DNA of 64,000 nt. Source: Catellatospora paridis (GTDB lineage Bacteria; Actinomycetota; Actinomycetes; Mycobacteriales; Micromonosporaceae). Position numbers and translations under genes: made by a program. This document shows, piece after piece, positions 8,133 through 17,605 of this stretch (position 1 is the first letter of the stretch; each line of letters starts with the position of its first letter). The notes beneath the pieces are model-generated. The model saw only the letters and a program-made list of their open reading frames with translations, had not been told where the DNA came from and did not search any database. The stretch covers positions 1 to 64,000 of the forward strand of contig NZ_ML769316.1 in NCBI RefSeq assembly GCF_009720365.1, written 5' to 3'.

Positions 8133-8615
8133 ATGTCTGAGCAGAAGCCTGATGATCTAGCTGCCGAACTGGTTCCCGATCCCACAAGACTTCCTGACGT
8201 CGTGGTTCTGAGGGGATTCTTGGGAAAGAGCGATCGGGTTGGTGTTTCAAGGCTGTACGTCGATCTGAGGTTCAGCGAGTTCGTCGAGGTTGCTGACGAA
8301 GATGTGCTCGCCAGGCGGTCCCTCGATGCAAACCAAAACCCCCTGGGTGGCAGCGTGCTGTGGGTGAGGCGGAATGCGCCGCTGCTACGTGCGACGGTCT
8401 GCTTGGCGCGGGAACACGCGGCCTTTCTGAAAGGTGATATCACCGCAAAGGCATTGCACCGATCCAGAATGGAACTTCCCGTCGGGCGGAGGCCAGCCGA
8501 ACTCGCTATAGCGCGAGGTGGGCCTACAGATCCTTTGTACTACTCCACATGTCGGGGCCCGCAATGCGAAGATCCCGGCGAACCTGGTGGCTGCCCCCTG
8601 AACACCATACAGTAG
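8133..8615 (+). CDS. Small protein with Cys/Ser/Thr tail; candidate lanthipeptide precursor or accessory protein
   Basis: This is a 160-residue protein. ATG 8133 follows a G6 run at 8121-8126, a good ribosome site. Residues 21-100 form a compact region (DVVVLRGFLG, RLYVDLRFSEFVEV, LGGSVLWVRRNAPL, EHAAFLKGDI). The C-terminal 30 residues are different: YYSTCRGPQC, a Pro/Gly turn, then GGCPLNTIQ, with three Cys and nearby Ser/Thr. This is the arrangement expected of a leader plus a lanthionine-forming core. It is the first gene before a kinase and a HopA1-LanC fusion, which is where a precursor would sit. The leader would be unusually long, so an accessory or recognition protein is a real alternative. 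Confidence 0.55.
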   Translation: MSEQKPDDLAAELVPDPTRLPDVVVLRGFLGKSDRVGVSRLYVDLRFSEFVEVADEDVLARRSLDANQNPLGGSVLWVRRNAPLLRATVCLAREHAAFLKGDITAKALHRSRMELPVGRRPAELAIARGGPTDPLYYSTCRGPQCEDPGEPGGCPLNTIQ

Positions 8616-8631
8616 AGAGGTCTGGACACTC

Positions 8632-9732
8632 ATGCTCGGACCTCTCGAGGTGCTGCCGTACCTGCAATCTCGCGGCTACCTGACAACTTCGGGTGCCGTG
8701 CTGGACGACATTACCATCGAGGATACTTCACGACGGAATACGAATTTGAAGGTGCTTCGACCGCGCGGCACGAGCTTATTCTTGAAGCAGGCTCGAGACG
8801 CAGACGGGGCCGCGCACCTCGCTCACGAAGCGTCGATCTACCGGATCCTCCGAGCCGATGTTCGCCGGGACTCGTTTAGTCGCTGTCTTCCACGGCTCCT
8901 TGGATATGACGCGATCGAACACATCCTTGTCGTAGAGCTCGTTCGGAAATCGCACAGCCTTCGTGAGCACTACGCCCTCAAACGACGTTTTCCGGTGGCC
9001 CTGAGCATGGCCGTGGCGCACGCATTGGCCCGTCTTCATCGCTTCCCGATCAAAGATGACCTGGTCCCGAAAAGCTCACCCGGCCCTCCGTGGATCTTCA
9101 GTCTGCACCGACCTGACCTGCGGCATTGGCGCGGCCTCAGCAGTACGAGCTTGAAGGCCATCGAAATCATCCAGGGCAACTCGGAGTTTTGCCGGCTTCT
9201 CAACGAGCTCCAGCAGGAGTGGCGAAACGACGCCCTCATTCACTTCGATGCAAAATGGGATAATTGCATTGTCCTAGAGTCATCCGCTCCCAAGTATGCC
9301 GGCGGGCTTCGCATTATTGACTGGGAGCTCGCTGGATTGGGGGACGCCTGTTGGGACGTCGGCTCGGTCTTGGCAGATCACTTGAACCTTTGGCGATCGT
9401 CTGTCCTGCTTTCTGATGACCAGACTCCCGAGCACTGCCCGGCCGACGTTCAATGGCGCCTGGAGCGGATGCAGCCAGCGATGAGAGCATTTTGGAGAAC
9501 CTACGTCAGGTTTATGCAGCACGAGCCTGCCGTCGCCGATGACCTGTTGGTGCGCACCGTGCGATTCGCAGCCGTGAGACTGCTGCAAACTGCAGTCGAG
9601 GCGGCGCAAGTCTCGCCGGAGCTTACGAGCAACATTGTCGGCAGCATGCAACTCAGTCTCAATATGTTGCAGCGTCCGATGGAGACAATCCTGCATCTCC
9701 TTGGAATCCGACCGCATGCCTCCAGCCGATGA
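8632..9732 (+). CDS. APH-like phosphotransferase, probable lanthipeptide Ser/Thr kinase (LanK-like)
   Basis: This is a 366-residue protein of the aminoglycoside phosphotransferase/choline kinase fold. Visible catalytic parts are Lys52 in SLFLKQ, the loop LIHFDAKWDNCIV (His204, Asp206, Lys208, Asn211) and the metal-binding segment RIIDWELAGLGDACWDVG (Asp230). In class V lanthipeptide clusters a kinase of this fold phosphorylates core Ser/Thr before a HopA1-like lyase removes the phosphate. Its stop overlaps the start of the HopA1-LanC gene by ATGA, so the two are translationally coupled. A stand-alone antibiotic kinase is less likely in this context. Confidence 0.8.
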   Translation: MLGPLEVLPYLQSRGYLTTSGAVLDDITIEDTSRRNTNLKVLRPRGTSLFLKQARDADGAAHLAHEASIYRILRADVRRDSFSRCLPRLLGYDAIEHILVVELVRKSHSLREHYALKRRFPVALSMAVAHALARLHRFPIKDDLVPKSSPGPPWIFSLHRPDLRHWRGLSSTSLKAIEIIQGNSEFCRLLNELQQEWRNDALIHFDAKWDNCIVLESSAPKYAGGLRIIDWELAGLGDACWDVGSVLADHLNLWRSSVLLSDDQTPEHCPADVQWRLERMQPAMRAFWRTYVRFMQHEPAVADDLLVRTVRFAAVRLLQTAVEAAQVSPELTSNIVGSMQLSLNMLQRPMETILHLLGIRPHASSR

Positions 9733-12002
9733 AGAACATGTATCGCGACAGCATCGTTCGAGCGCTGATGGCCACCGAAGTGCAACGAGGACTCACCTAC
9801 TTGTGGTTCGGCAGGCGGTTCGGAGCACTACCAAGCTCGGTCAAACGTCGGATTGATGACGCAACGGCTCGGAATCACTTACTTCTCGACCTTCAGGCCC
9901 GGCTCTATCGCCTCTTCTACTGTGTGGGTGAGGCGACACCTAGCAACTTGTCGTATCAACGCCACCCGGAGATACCGTTGGGGCCCGAGCTGCAACGCGC
10001 CAATCAGGGGCGGGGATACTGGGGCCAAGGCTGGCAGGTTCGATCATTCGATCCCCAGTCGATGACGTTCATGGTCAGGAGAGGCAGTCTGACTCTGCAC
10101 GTGAGCGCAAAAGACTGCACGGCTCTTGAAGCTGGCTTTCCGCCACCAGAGGCAATGGTGTCCGTCCGCTTCCAGAAGGACCTGCCCAACTTGTCGCCAG
10201 GCTTTTACATGGCCCTGGGTGACAACGAACTGAAGCAGGATGAACCCTCGGGGACACTGCGCCTGTATTGGAACCTCACGGCTTCAGGCGCCGTGAGCTT
10301 CGTGCAAAGGACGACCAAAGCCCTCAACAGAGCTGAGTTGCCGTTCACGCTGAAGGCCCTCGACGACGCCGCGCAATATAGGCGCTGCGACGCAGTCGTG
10401 CTTTACCTGCGTAAAGACGACTTCAGACAGGCCGCGGAAATCCTGCAAAAGATTCACCGGGCGCTGGAAACGAGCTTGCGGCCTGCAACGCCCGCATTGA
10501 CCAAGAGAATCGCGGCGGGTGTCGGAGCCGCGGAGAGTCCACCATCGGGCCTCAGCTTCGGGATGAGTCGCTGTCGAGCTCTGGCCGAGGCGATGCTGAG
10601 GGCTCATGAAACGCATCGAATCTCCATTGACGATCGGTTGCAATCAGTCGCGGAGTGCTTCGCCGAAGACGGCTTTGATTTCGCATCCCCCTACTTGAAC
10701 CTCGGATCACTGGACCAGTTCGAGTTCGGGTCTCGGCCAAGACGACGACCCACGCAGGATACGGCGCTTGAGGCGCATACCAGCGCGGAGTGCCTGAAAG
10801 CGGCTGCTGAAATCGGCCGCGTATTGGCGCAACAGGCGATATGGCACGGCGATCGATGTAATTGGGTCGGCGCAGAGCTCGTGCCCGACAGTGCCAGAAC
10901 GAGCTCCCACTTCAATACGGTATACAAGACGTTGCCGTCCGACATGTATTCTGGAACCAGCGGCGTCGCCTTGTTCATGGCAGAGCTGGCGGTCCTGACC
11001 GGTGATTCGGAAATACGCAGGACCGCGCTAGGCGCCATTCGGCACGCTCTCACTTCTTTCAAGAGCGTGCCTCAGGCAAAACGTCTCGGGTTCTACTCGG
11101 GCCTGATAGGGATTGCATGTGCCGCCGCACGCATCGGAAGGAGACTCGGCGAGGAAAGTCCACTGACGGGCGCCGCCCAACTACTGGCCCATCTTGAGTG
11201 TACAAATCGAACAGGCAGGGAATTTGACCTGATGGCCGGCAAGGCCGGTGCGATCGTTGGGCTGTTGCGGATTCGACACGATTTGAAAGACGCGGTTGAG
11301 GTGAATCTCGCACGCCAACTGGGGAACGCTCTGTTGAGAACCGTCGAGCACTCTTCGGTTGGGTGCTCCTGGCGGTCACATACCTTCAGCTACAGACACA
11401 ACCTGACAGGCCTCTCCCATGGTACAGCTGGAGTGGCTTACGCCCTCCTCGAGCTCTATCACGAGACCGAGCAGGCCAGCTATCTGAGGGCAGCAGAAGA
11501 CGCTCTCAGGTATGAGCGACGCTTCTTCAACAGCGATGTCGGAAACTGGCCAGATTTTCGTGAGGAGTCGGTGCGTCCTCGCCGCAAGGATCCGCAGTCC
11601 TACAAAACGTCTTGGTGTCATGGCGCCCCAGGAATCGCGCTGTCCCGGCTCCGCGCATACCAGATCACCGGCAACGATGTATACAGGGAGGAAGCCGATG
11701 TCGCCTTGAACACGACTCGTGCGGCGATCATTGCCTCGATGGAATCTCGTCGATTTGGCTATGCGCTCTGTCATGGCCTGCCGGGAAACGCCGACGTGCT
11801 GCTTTCCGGTTGCCGGGTACTCGGCTCGGCAAGGATGGATGATCTTCATCTGGCACGACAAGCCGCCGGCGCGATCAGCCGGTTTCGCGGAATGGGCGAT
11901 ATCGAAAGTCCAAGCTTGATGCTCGGCTTGGCGGGTGTGGGGTACTTTTATCTCCGGCTATGCGATGCGGAAATTCCATCTGTCCTATGGGGCTCGGTCT
12001 GA
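9729..12002 (+). CDS. HopA1-like lyase fused to LanC-like cyclase (class V lanthipeptide synthetase-type)
   Basis: This is a 757-residue fusion. Residues about 50-300 match the HopA1 effector family as found in class V clusters: LYRLFYCVGEATP, then ANQGRGYWGQGWQV, KDLPNLSPGFYMALGDNEL, LRLYWNLT, CDAVVLYL and SFGMSRCRALAEAML. Residues about 370-757 are a LanC barrel: HGDRCNWVG, YSGTSGVALFMAEL, FYSGLIGIA, LMAGKAGAI, GLSHGTAGVA (His564), SWCHGAPGIA (Cys630) and ALCHGLPGNA (Cys681, His682). Cys630, Cys681 and His682 are the expected zinc ligands, so the cyclase looks active. The protein would eliminate phosphate from pSer/pThr and add Cys to form lanthionine. Start and upstream stop overlap (ATGA). 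Lower GC than its surroundings suggests transfer. Confidence 0.85.
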   Translation: MKNMYRDSIVRALMATEVQRGLTYLWFGRRFGALPSSVKRRIDDATARNHLLLDLQARLYRLFYCVGEATPSNLSYQRHPEIPLGPELQRANQGRGYWGQGWQVRSFDPQSMTFMVRRGSLTLHVSAKDCTALEAGFPPPEAMVSVRFQKDLPNLSPGFYMALGDNELKQDEPSGTLRLYWNLTASGAVSFVQRTTKALNRAELPFTLKALDDAAQYRRCDAVVLYLRKDDFRQAAEILQKIHRALETSLRPATPALTKRIAAGVGAAESPPSGLSFGMSRCRALAEAMLRAHETHRISIDDRLQSVAECFAEDGFDFASPYLNLGSLDQFEFGSRPRRRPTQDTALEAHTSAECLKAAAEIGRVLAQQAIWHGDRCNWVGAELVPDSARTSSHFNTVYKTLPSDMYSGTSGVALFMAELAVLTGDSEIRRTALGAIRHALTSFKSVPQAKRLGFYSGLIGIACAAARIGRRLGEESPLTGAAQLLAHLECTNRTGREFDLMAGKAGAIVGLLRIRHDLKDAVEVNLARQLGNALLRTVEHSSVGCSWRSHTFSYRHNLTGLSHGTAGVAYALLELYHETEQASYLRAAEDALRYERRFFNSDVGNWPDFREESVRPRRKDPQSYKTSWCHGAPGIALSRLRAYQITGNDVYREEADVALNTTRAAIIASMESRRFGYALCHGLPGNADVLLSGCRVLGSARMDDLHLARQAAGAISRFRGMGDIESPSLMLGLAGVGYFYLRLCDAEIPSVLWGSV

Positions 12003-12152
12003 CATCCGGGAACATTCGGGTCGTAGCGTGGAGCTTCGGGCTGACAGAAGCAACTGATCGGCCGTGAGGACCACCGGCCTCCTCCAGTCCGCTTGCGTTC
12101 TGTGGCCGTCTCCTCCCCCGGCATCCCGACGAGCTCTGCCCAGGGAGCATCG

Positions 12153-13805
12153 ATGTACTGCATGACCATCGCCTCACTGCCCTTTCCGCTTGAGGAGTAC
12201 AAAGACGAGCGCCCTACGGAGTGCGGAATCTGGGGAGCCGAAGTAGCCAAGGCGGCTGTGCTGCGGGCGGTGCTGGAACATTCGCAGTGCGAAACCGTGT
12301 ATCTGCCGTGTACGACCCGGCGTCAGCTGACCGAGGCCGGGGACCAGCTGATGGCCTACCCGAACCGGGAGCGCGTCCGACCGGTACTCGTTGCCGACTA
12401 TCCACATGTCGCGCGTCACGACCGTATGGTGCTTTTCCATCCCGGCTCGTCCGGTGGTGACGGAGTGCGATATCCCGGCCTTCAAGGACTGGTGAACATA
12501 CGCGCGTTCGCCGGCGGCGCCCCATGGCCGGTCATTGGTGTCACGCACAGCATTTCCGGCGGACCCGGGTTCTGGTACATGTTCGGCGCGCTTATGAGCG
12601 CGCTGCGCGGACACGACGCCTTGGTCTGCACCAGCCGCGCCGGCCGCTCCGCCGTGGAGCGGCTGACGTCGACCGCCTCGGCACGGCACCCACCGGAGAT
12701 GATCAGATGCCGGCTGCCGGTCATTCCGCTGGGCACGGATGCCATCACGCATCGGCCAAGCGAGAAGGCGCCGGCACGAACACGACTCGGACTTGCCCAA
12801 GATGCCGTGGTGATCCTCTATCTAGGAAGGTTCTCGGCGCACTACAAGGTCGATCTCTTCCCGTTGATCCTCGCCTTTCGACGGCTCCCGCCAGAGCAGC
12901 GCGCGAACGCCACGCTGGTTCTCGCCGGCGACGACGTGCGGCACCGGATCGCGCCCATGCTGGCGACGTTCGCCAGCGAAGTCGGCGTGGGCGACATGGT
13001 GACGATACTGCCGAATCCGACGAGTGACATCAAACGCAGCTTGTACGCCGCCGCCGACGTCTTCGTGTCACCAACCGACAGCGTGCAGGAGACCTTCGGC
13101 CAGACGGTGATCGAAGCGATGGCGTGTGGGCTTCCGGTCATCGCATCGGACTGGGACGGCCACCGCGACTCGGTGCAGCACGGTGTCACCGGGTTCCTCG
13201 TCCCCACGCAATGGGCGGACTGCTTCGAACACCTGCGGCACACGCCGTTCCTGTGGGAGCCGCTGGAACTGTACCGGCACCTGGGTCAGGCGACATCGGT
13301 CGACATGCGTAGCCTGACTGAACATCTGGAGCAGCTGATCGACAACCCTGCGCTCCGGGCGCGCATGGGTGCCGAAGCCCGGCGTCGGGTGCTGCAGCAC
13401 TACGACTGGCCGGTCATCGTCCGCCAGTACGAAGCGCTCTGGCTCGAACTTCTGGACCAGGCGAGAGATCAGGCTGACGAGGCGCCCCGCGACGAGCTCG
13501 GATTCGACTACCTCGACACGTTCCGTGCCCACCCGACATCGTTGATCAGCGTTGACACGCGGGTCCAGGTGAGTCCGGAAGGTGCCGAACTGGCCGAGGA
13601 CGGCTTGCAGTTCCTCCGCGTGACCGAGTTGTCGGAGGAACTGGAGATCTGTGCGAGGATTCTGGCGGCGTGCGGCGCCGACCGCGGGATTCCGATATCC
13701 ACAGTGATGGCACGCGTGGCTGACGGCGCAGGTGAACCACGGCACGAGTGTTTTCCGCAGATAGCTCAGCTGGTGAAGTACGGCATCCTCGAACTCGTGA
13801 ACTGA
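12153..13805 (+). CDS. GT4-type glycosyltransferase with C-terminal extension
   Basis: This is a 550-residue protein. Residues to about 430 form a GT-B fold of the GT1/GT4 superfamily: donor-binding VILYLGRFSAHYKVDLFP, a NPTSDIKRSLYAAADVFVSP segment, and the ETFGQTVIEAMACGLPVIAS motif with its catalytic/donor Glu. The last 110 residues are an extension that resembles no known catalytic part; its end (EICARILAACGADRGIPIST) looks like a small helical binding module. ATG 12153 follows AGGGAG at 12142-12147. It lies 150 bases behind the HopA1-LanC gene on the same strand, so it may glycosylate the peptide product. The known class V peptide cacaoidin is glycosylated, which makes this reasonable. 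Confidence 0.8.
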   Translation: MYCMTIASLPFPLEEYKDERPTECGIWGAEVAKAAVLRAVLEHSQCETVYLPCTTRRQLTEAGDQLMAYPNRERVRPVLVADYPHVARHDRMVLFHPGSSGGDGVRYPGLQGLVNIRAFAGGAPWPVIGVTHSISGGPGFWYMFGALMSALRGHDALVCTSRAGRSAVERLTSTASARHPPEMIRCRLPVIPLGTDAITHRPSEKAPARTRLGLAQDAVVILYLGRFSAHYKVDLFPLILAFRRLPPEQRANATLVLAGDDVRHRIAPMLATFASEVGVGDMVTILPNPTSDIKRSLYAAADVFVSPTDSVQETFGQTVIEAMACGLPVIASDWDGHRDSVQHGVTGFLVPTQWADCFEHLRHTPFLWEPLELYRHLGQATSVDMRSLTEHLEQLIDNPALRARMGAEARRRVLQHYDWPVIVRQYEALWLELLDQARDQADEAPRDELGFDYLDTFRAHPTSLISVDTRVQVSPEGAELAEDGLQFLRVTELSEELEICARILAACGADRGIPISTVMARVADGAGEPRHECFPQIAQLVKYGILELVN

Positions 13806-13830
13806 CGGTGTGGACCGCGTGGCAGCGGAA

Positions 13831-14478
13831 TCAACCATGAGCGTCCATGAGTAGAGTGCGGATCAGCGCAGTCGACTTCGTCTCCCATGCTCCCAGCCGC
13901 GGCCACGGGCAGCTGTACCGAAGGACTTCCTCGCCGGGCCAGTTGAACGGCGGCCTGAGGACGTCGACGGGACGCATGAGCCCCGCCGGCACGTCTGCGT
14001 TGACGTCCCCGATGCGCGCCACTGTGCCATCGGGTCGATGCAGTTCTGATGCCACGGTGTTGGTTACCAGGGCCACGTAGAACCGTCCGAGGAACCTGGA
14101 TATGCGGTCAATCTCACTGTTCGGGAGATGCTGCAGGACGTCCTTCACGATCAGAAGATCCGCGTGGGGCAGTTCGTCCTCGTCGCTCAGCTGTGCGAAT
14201 CGGACATTATCAAACTGGAAACGCTGTTGATTTCGCAAGATGACCGATTCCACGACGTCGACGCCGAGGTACCCTACGCGACTCCAATCGATCAAACTCG
14301 ACGAGCGCCAATCTCCGCAGCCGAGGTCGATCACGGTTACTATGCGGTTCTCGACAATGAATCGCTCGAGGAACATGCGATACCGCTCGGTATTGGCGGG
14401 ATCGGAACCCGCACCGGAACCGTTGGTCCACAGATCATCTCGATAGATCTGCTCGAACACACTCGCCAGCGGGTGCAC
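13831..14478 (-). CDS. Class I SAM-dependent methyltransferase
   Basis: This is a 215-residue protein with a Rossmann methyltransferase core: motif I VTVIDLGCGDWRSSSLIDW, acidic loop YLGVDVVESVI, motif II region LPHADLLIVKDVLQHLP. The start is GTG 14478, set by a strong AGGAGGT five bases upstream. It converges on the glycosyltransferase with a 25-base gap, so it is on the far edge of the lanthipeptide-type cluster. It could methylate the peptide or its sugar, or be an unrelated neighbour. The substrate cannot be read from the sequence. Confidence 0.8.
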   Translation of the reverse strand: MHPLASVFEQIYRDDLWTNGSGAGSDPANTERYRMFLERFIVENRIVTVIDLGCGDWRSSSLIDWSRVGYLGVDVVESVILRNQQRFQFDNVRFAQLSDEDELPHADLLIVKDVLQHLPNSEIDRISRFLGRFYVALVTNTVASELHRPDGTVARIGDVNADVPAGLMRPVDVLRPPFNWPGEEVLRYSCPWPRLGAWETKSTALIRTLLMDAHG

Positions 14479-15271
14479 GTGCTACCTCCTGGGAGCCGGG
14501 TTTGCGGTACGGCCCGACGGAGCACTCGGCGAGGCGTGATAAGCGTCTTCCGTCCGAGCCTCGTCCTCTGCGGCAGCGCGCCGAGCGTCATCGCCGACCA
14601 CTACCCACTCGGCACCAGCCCCTCGTCGGTGACGAGCGCTGAAGACGCACGGCAAAGCACCGGCGCCGTCCCGCTACTCATAGTATGCGTGCCGGTCAGG
14701 CCCGCAGGGGGCGAGCGAGCGCCACGACCACCACGCGTGTAAGTAGCGCATCAGCGTCGCCGGATCATGACCCATCCGCTCAGCGACCTAGTGCACGCTG
14801 CACCCGGGTTTTCCGGCCGGGCCGGGCGTGCTCCCACCGGCGGCGCGCCCCCGCGTAGTTGATCCAGTAGCTGGTGGGGTTCGGGCTCTGGTGCGGCAGC
14901 TCGCCGTCGACGAAACGCTCGGACTCAACCGCGGCGACGACCGGCCGCACAAGCGCGGCAAGATCCGCGAATACCTCCCCGGCCGCCTGGGCCGGCGCTC
15001 GGTCGTTATGGGGAGGCGCGAGCACCTATACGTGGCCGAAGTTCGTCCGATGAACGTTGTTGGACACTGCACTGATACGAGGCGGGGCACCAACGAACGG
15101 AACCTGTCATGCCTGCAGAGGTAGAGTTGAGTCGTTACCCGGGACTGTCACCCGCCGTCGGCGGATGAGCTGTTGAGACTGTCTACGCTAGCCCGCGAAC
15201 CGCTGATCGTGGCAAGCCGTTGTGCGCCCCTGGCGGGATGCACCCCCGGGCCCCTCGGGAGGGGAACATCC
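14479..15271. other. Gap with recombinase debris; no intact gene
   Basis: The left part is the upstream region of the methyltransferase. A tyrosine-recombinase tail fragment lies at 14739-14800. A minus-strand frame at 14780-15025 (GTG start, with VDGELPHQSPNPTSYWINYA) is open but is not a family I know, and its end overlaps the recombinase fragment in another frame. I do not call it a gene. The region marks the right edge of the imported cluster. Confidence 0.45.
14739..14800 (-). pseudogene. Tyrosine recombinase C-terminal fragment
   Basis: The minus strand reads VAERMGHDPATLMRYLHAW, the classic end of actinobacterial phage-type integrases, in which the catalytic Tyr lies just downstream of a GH-D-x-x-x-x-M-x-x-Y segment. 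A TAG codon interrupts the frame immediately before it, where HEL is expected. Only this tail is left. Confidence 0.6.
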
Positions 15272-16186
15272 ATGTGGCCCTCATGGCTCATCGTCACCAT
15301 CATCGTCTTGCTCGTGCTGCTGTCGGCCGCGCTCAGCATCCGTGTCGTCCAGCAGTACGAGCAGGGCGTGCTGTTTCGGCTCGGACGTGTCGTCGGCGTC
15401 CGCAAGCCCGGCTTGAACCTCATCATCCCAGTTATCGACGTCCTGCGCCGAGTGAGCATGCGCGTCGTCACCATGCCCATCCAGTCCCAGGGCATCATCA
15501 CCCGGGACAACGTCAGCGTCGACGTGTCGGCGGTCGCGTACTTCCGCGTCGCCGACGCGGTCAAGTCGGTCGTGGCGATCGAGAGCGTACAGGCCGCCAT
15601 CAACCAGATCGCCCAGACCACCCTGCGCAAAGTCGTCGGTCAGCACACCCTCGACGAGACGCTGGCCGAGACCGACCGCATCAACGTCGACATCCGCGAG
15701 ATCCTCGACAGAACCACAGAGGACTGGGGCGTGATCGTGACCCTGGTCGAACTCAAAGACATCCAGCTGCCCGACAGCATGAAGCGGGCTATGGCCCGCC
15801 AGGCCGAGGCGGAGCGGGAGAAACGAGCAAAGATCATCGGCGCGGAGGGAGAGGTACTGGCCGCCGACGCGCTCGGCGCCGCCGCCGACATCATGATGGC
15901 CCATCCACTCGCCCTGCAGCTGCGCAACCTGCAGAGCCTGGTCGAGATCGCCGTCGACAAGAACAGCACCGTCGTCTTCCCGTCTCCGCTGATGAGTACG
16001 ATCGGCGAACTCGGCACCTTCCTCGCGCGGGAGGCCGCAGCAGCGAGGATCCCGCCTCCGGCGCCGACACCGCCGCCACCGGTAGCCCCCGCCGGAAATC
16101 TTGCCACGCCGTCCCCCACGGGCTACCAGGCAGCTGTGGCAGGCACACCGCCACAGGCGCCGGATGCAACCGGCACGCCTCACTGA
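15272..16186 (+). CDS. SPFH/Band 7 membrane protein (slipin/stomatin-like)
   Basis: This is a 304-residue protein. ATG 15272 follows GGGAGGGG. Residues 1-22 are a membrane anchor ([19 protein letters not shown]), followed by the Band 7 opening [20 protein letters not shown], the core with [17 protein letters not shown], the coiled [20 protein letters not shown] segment, and a Pro-rich tail. Slipins form oligomeric rings at membrane microdomains. Partner NfeD, often next door, is absent here. It seems to be transcribed alone. Confidence 0.9.
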   Translation: MWPSWLIVTIIVLLVLLSAALSIRVVQQYEQGVLFRLGRVVGVRKPGLNLIIPVIDVLRRVSMRVVTMPIQSQGIITRDNVSVDVSAVAYFRVADAVKSVVAIESVQAAINQIAQTTLRKVVGQHTLDETLAETDRINVDIREILDRTTEDWGVIVTLVELKDIQLPDSMKRAMARQAEAEREKRAKIIGAEGEVLAADALGAAADIMMAHPLALQLRNLQSLVEIAVDKNSTVVFPSPLMSTIGELGTFLAREAAAARIPPPAPTPPPPVAPAGNLATPSPTGYQAAVAGTPPQAPDATGTPH

Positions 16187-16814
16187 TCCCAGCTCTCGGA
16201 CCTACGCCAACAGAGGCACGGGCGTTGAGCTTCGCCATACTCGCGCCGATCTCGATCTCGGCCGCCCTCGGCCCGCGGCCTCGCCAGAGTGAACGCAGCG
16301 GCAAGCTCATCGACTACGCGGTCGACACGATCCTCGTGGGTCGGGAACGACAGGCAGGGCCTGGTCTTGAAGCACGCGCGGTACAACCGGGAGGCCAAGG
16401 CGAACGCCGTCGTCATCAACTCACCAACGTGGTGTCCGTCGGCGTACCGAAGACCGACAGCAGTTCGCCCGGTCAGTATCTGTGACAGCCGAGAGAGCCG
16501 GTGGCACGGGTGGTCCTCGACCGCGCCTACCGCAAGGACGGCCCTCAGCGCGCAGCCGGGCGACAACAACCCCCGCGTATTGCCCACTCGCCGCCCCACT
16601 TACGCCCGGCGGGAGAAGGGCGTACGGTATGGATGTCGCCCGGGTCCCCGGTGGCTGTCCTCCGCCGCCGCCCATCCACGACCCGCTCCCGGCCGGAATC
16701 CGTTCACCCGCCGCACCTCCGGCGGTCCGCCTGGCATGTCGGTCGTCGCCACCGCGAGCACTCTCGTGTGCGCTCACGCCGCGGGAGCCTGATCCGTAAG
16801 CCACAGCGAGGAAC
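16187..16814. other. About 630 bases without a supported gene
   Basis: Several long frames overlap here on both strands, but none has a credible start, domain or conserved motif. I see no clear hairpin or operator either. Confidence 0.4.
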
Positions 16815-17477
16815 GTGAGTGCGATGGGCGACATCGCCGACGATCACGACAGCATCAACCACACCCCCATGCCGAGCACCGCTCCACTCATGACGGTGCC
16901 GGACACCGCCGCCCGCAGGGCCGCCGACAGCAGACACACGGTGCCGACCGGCAGGCACGCCCTGCCACCGGTCGCACCGCTCCCGCAGGAGCACTCCCCC
17001 GCCGTGCGTTACCTGCTCGCCGGCATCCGGATCGCGCTCGGCTGGATCTTCCTCTGGGCGTTCCTGGACAAGCTGTTCGGCTGGGGCTCGGCCACTGCGC
17101 CGGCGAAGTCCGTGCTCAACGGCGGCAGCCCCACCCAGGGCTTCCTCTCCTCAGCCAAGGGCCCGTTCAGCGGGCTCTTCCACTCGATCGCCGGCGGCTA
17201 CCTGACCGACCTGCTGTTCATGGCCGCGCTGCTCGCCATCGGCAGCGCCCTGATCCTAGGCATCGGCATGCGAGCAGCCGCGACCGGCGGCGCCGTGCTC
17301 ACCGTCCTGATGTGGGCCGCGGTCCTCCCGCCGACCAGCAACCCGTTCCTGGACGAACACCTCGTCTACGCGGCGATCCTGATCGTCCTGGCTCTGCTCG
17401 ACGCCGGAGACACCCTCGGCCTCGGCCGGGCATGGTCCACGACGTCACTGGTGCGACGGGCCGCCTGGCTCCGCTAG
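16815..17477 (+). CDS. DoxX/DoxD-family membrane protein
   Basis: This is a 220-residue integral membrane protein. After a polar N-terminus of about 60 residues come four hydrophobic spans: YLLAGIRIALGWIFLWAFLDK, LLFMAALLAIGSALILGIG, GAVLTVLMWAAVLPP and LVYAAILIVLALLDAGDTLG. The F/W-x-D-K after the first span, the STSNPF-like loop and the final GLGRAW are standard for the DoxX/TQO-small-subunit group. The start may be GTG 16815 or ATG 16824; the GAGGAA site at 16807 sits oddly for both. Function in redox or sulfur stress is only known for some relatives. Confidence 0.8.
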   Translation: MSAMGDIADDHDSINHTPMPSTAPLMTVPDTAARRAADSRHTVPTGRHALPPVAPLPQEHSPAVRYLLAGIRIALGWIFLWAFLDKLFGWGSATAPAKSVLNGGSPTQGFLSSAKGPFSGLFHSIAGGYLTDLLFMAALLAIGSALILGIGMRAAATGGAVLTVLMWAAVLPPTSNPFLDEHLVYAAILIVLALLDAGDTLGLGRAWSTTSLVRRAAWLR

Positions 17478-17605
17478 GCACCGGCGCAGCCGTCGGTCGC
17501 CACAGCGAGATCTTTCCTGGTCCGCCGACCGCGCCGGGCACCCTGACCCGGGTGGCGTCCGACAGGCGCTGCTCCGCCACATCCACGACAGGTCAAGAGG
17601 TCGAC

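Noticed and set aside
14780..15025. 81-codon minus-strand frame
   Set aside because: The GTG start lacks a ribosome site, it overlaps an integrase fragment in another frame, and I do not recognise it.
15220..16485. 421-codon plus-strand frame over the SPFH gene
   Set aside because: A shadow of the Band 7 gene in another phase; no domain.
16180..16599. 139-codon minus-strand frame with a somewhat protein-like middle
   Set aside because: No family match, no ribosome site, and overlap with the SPFH 3' region.
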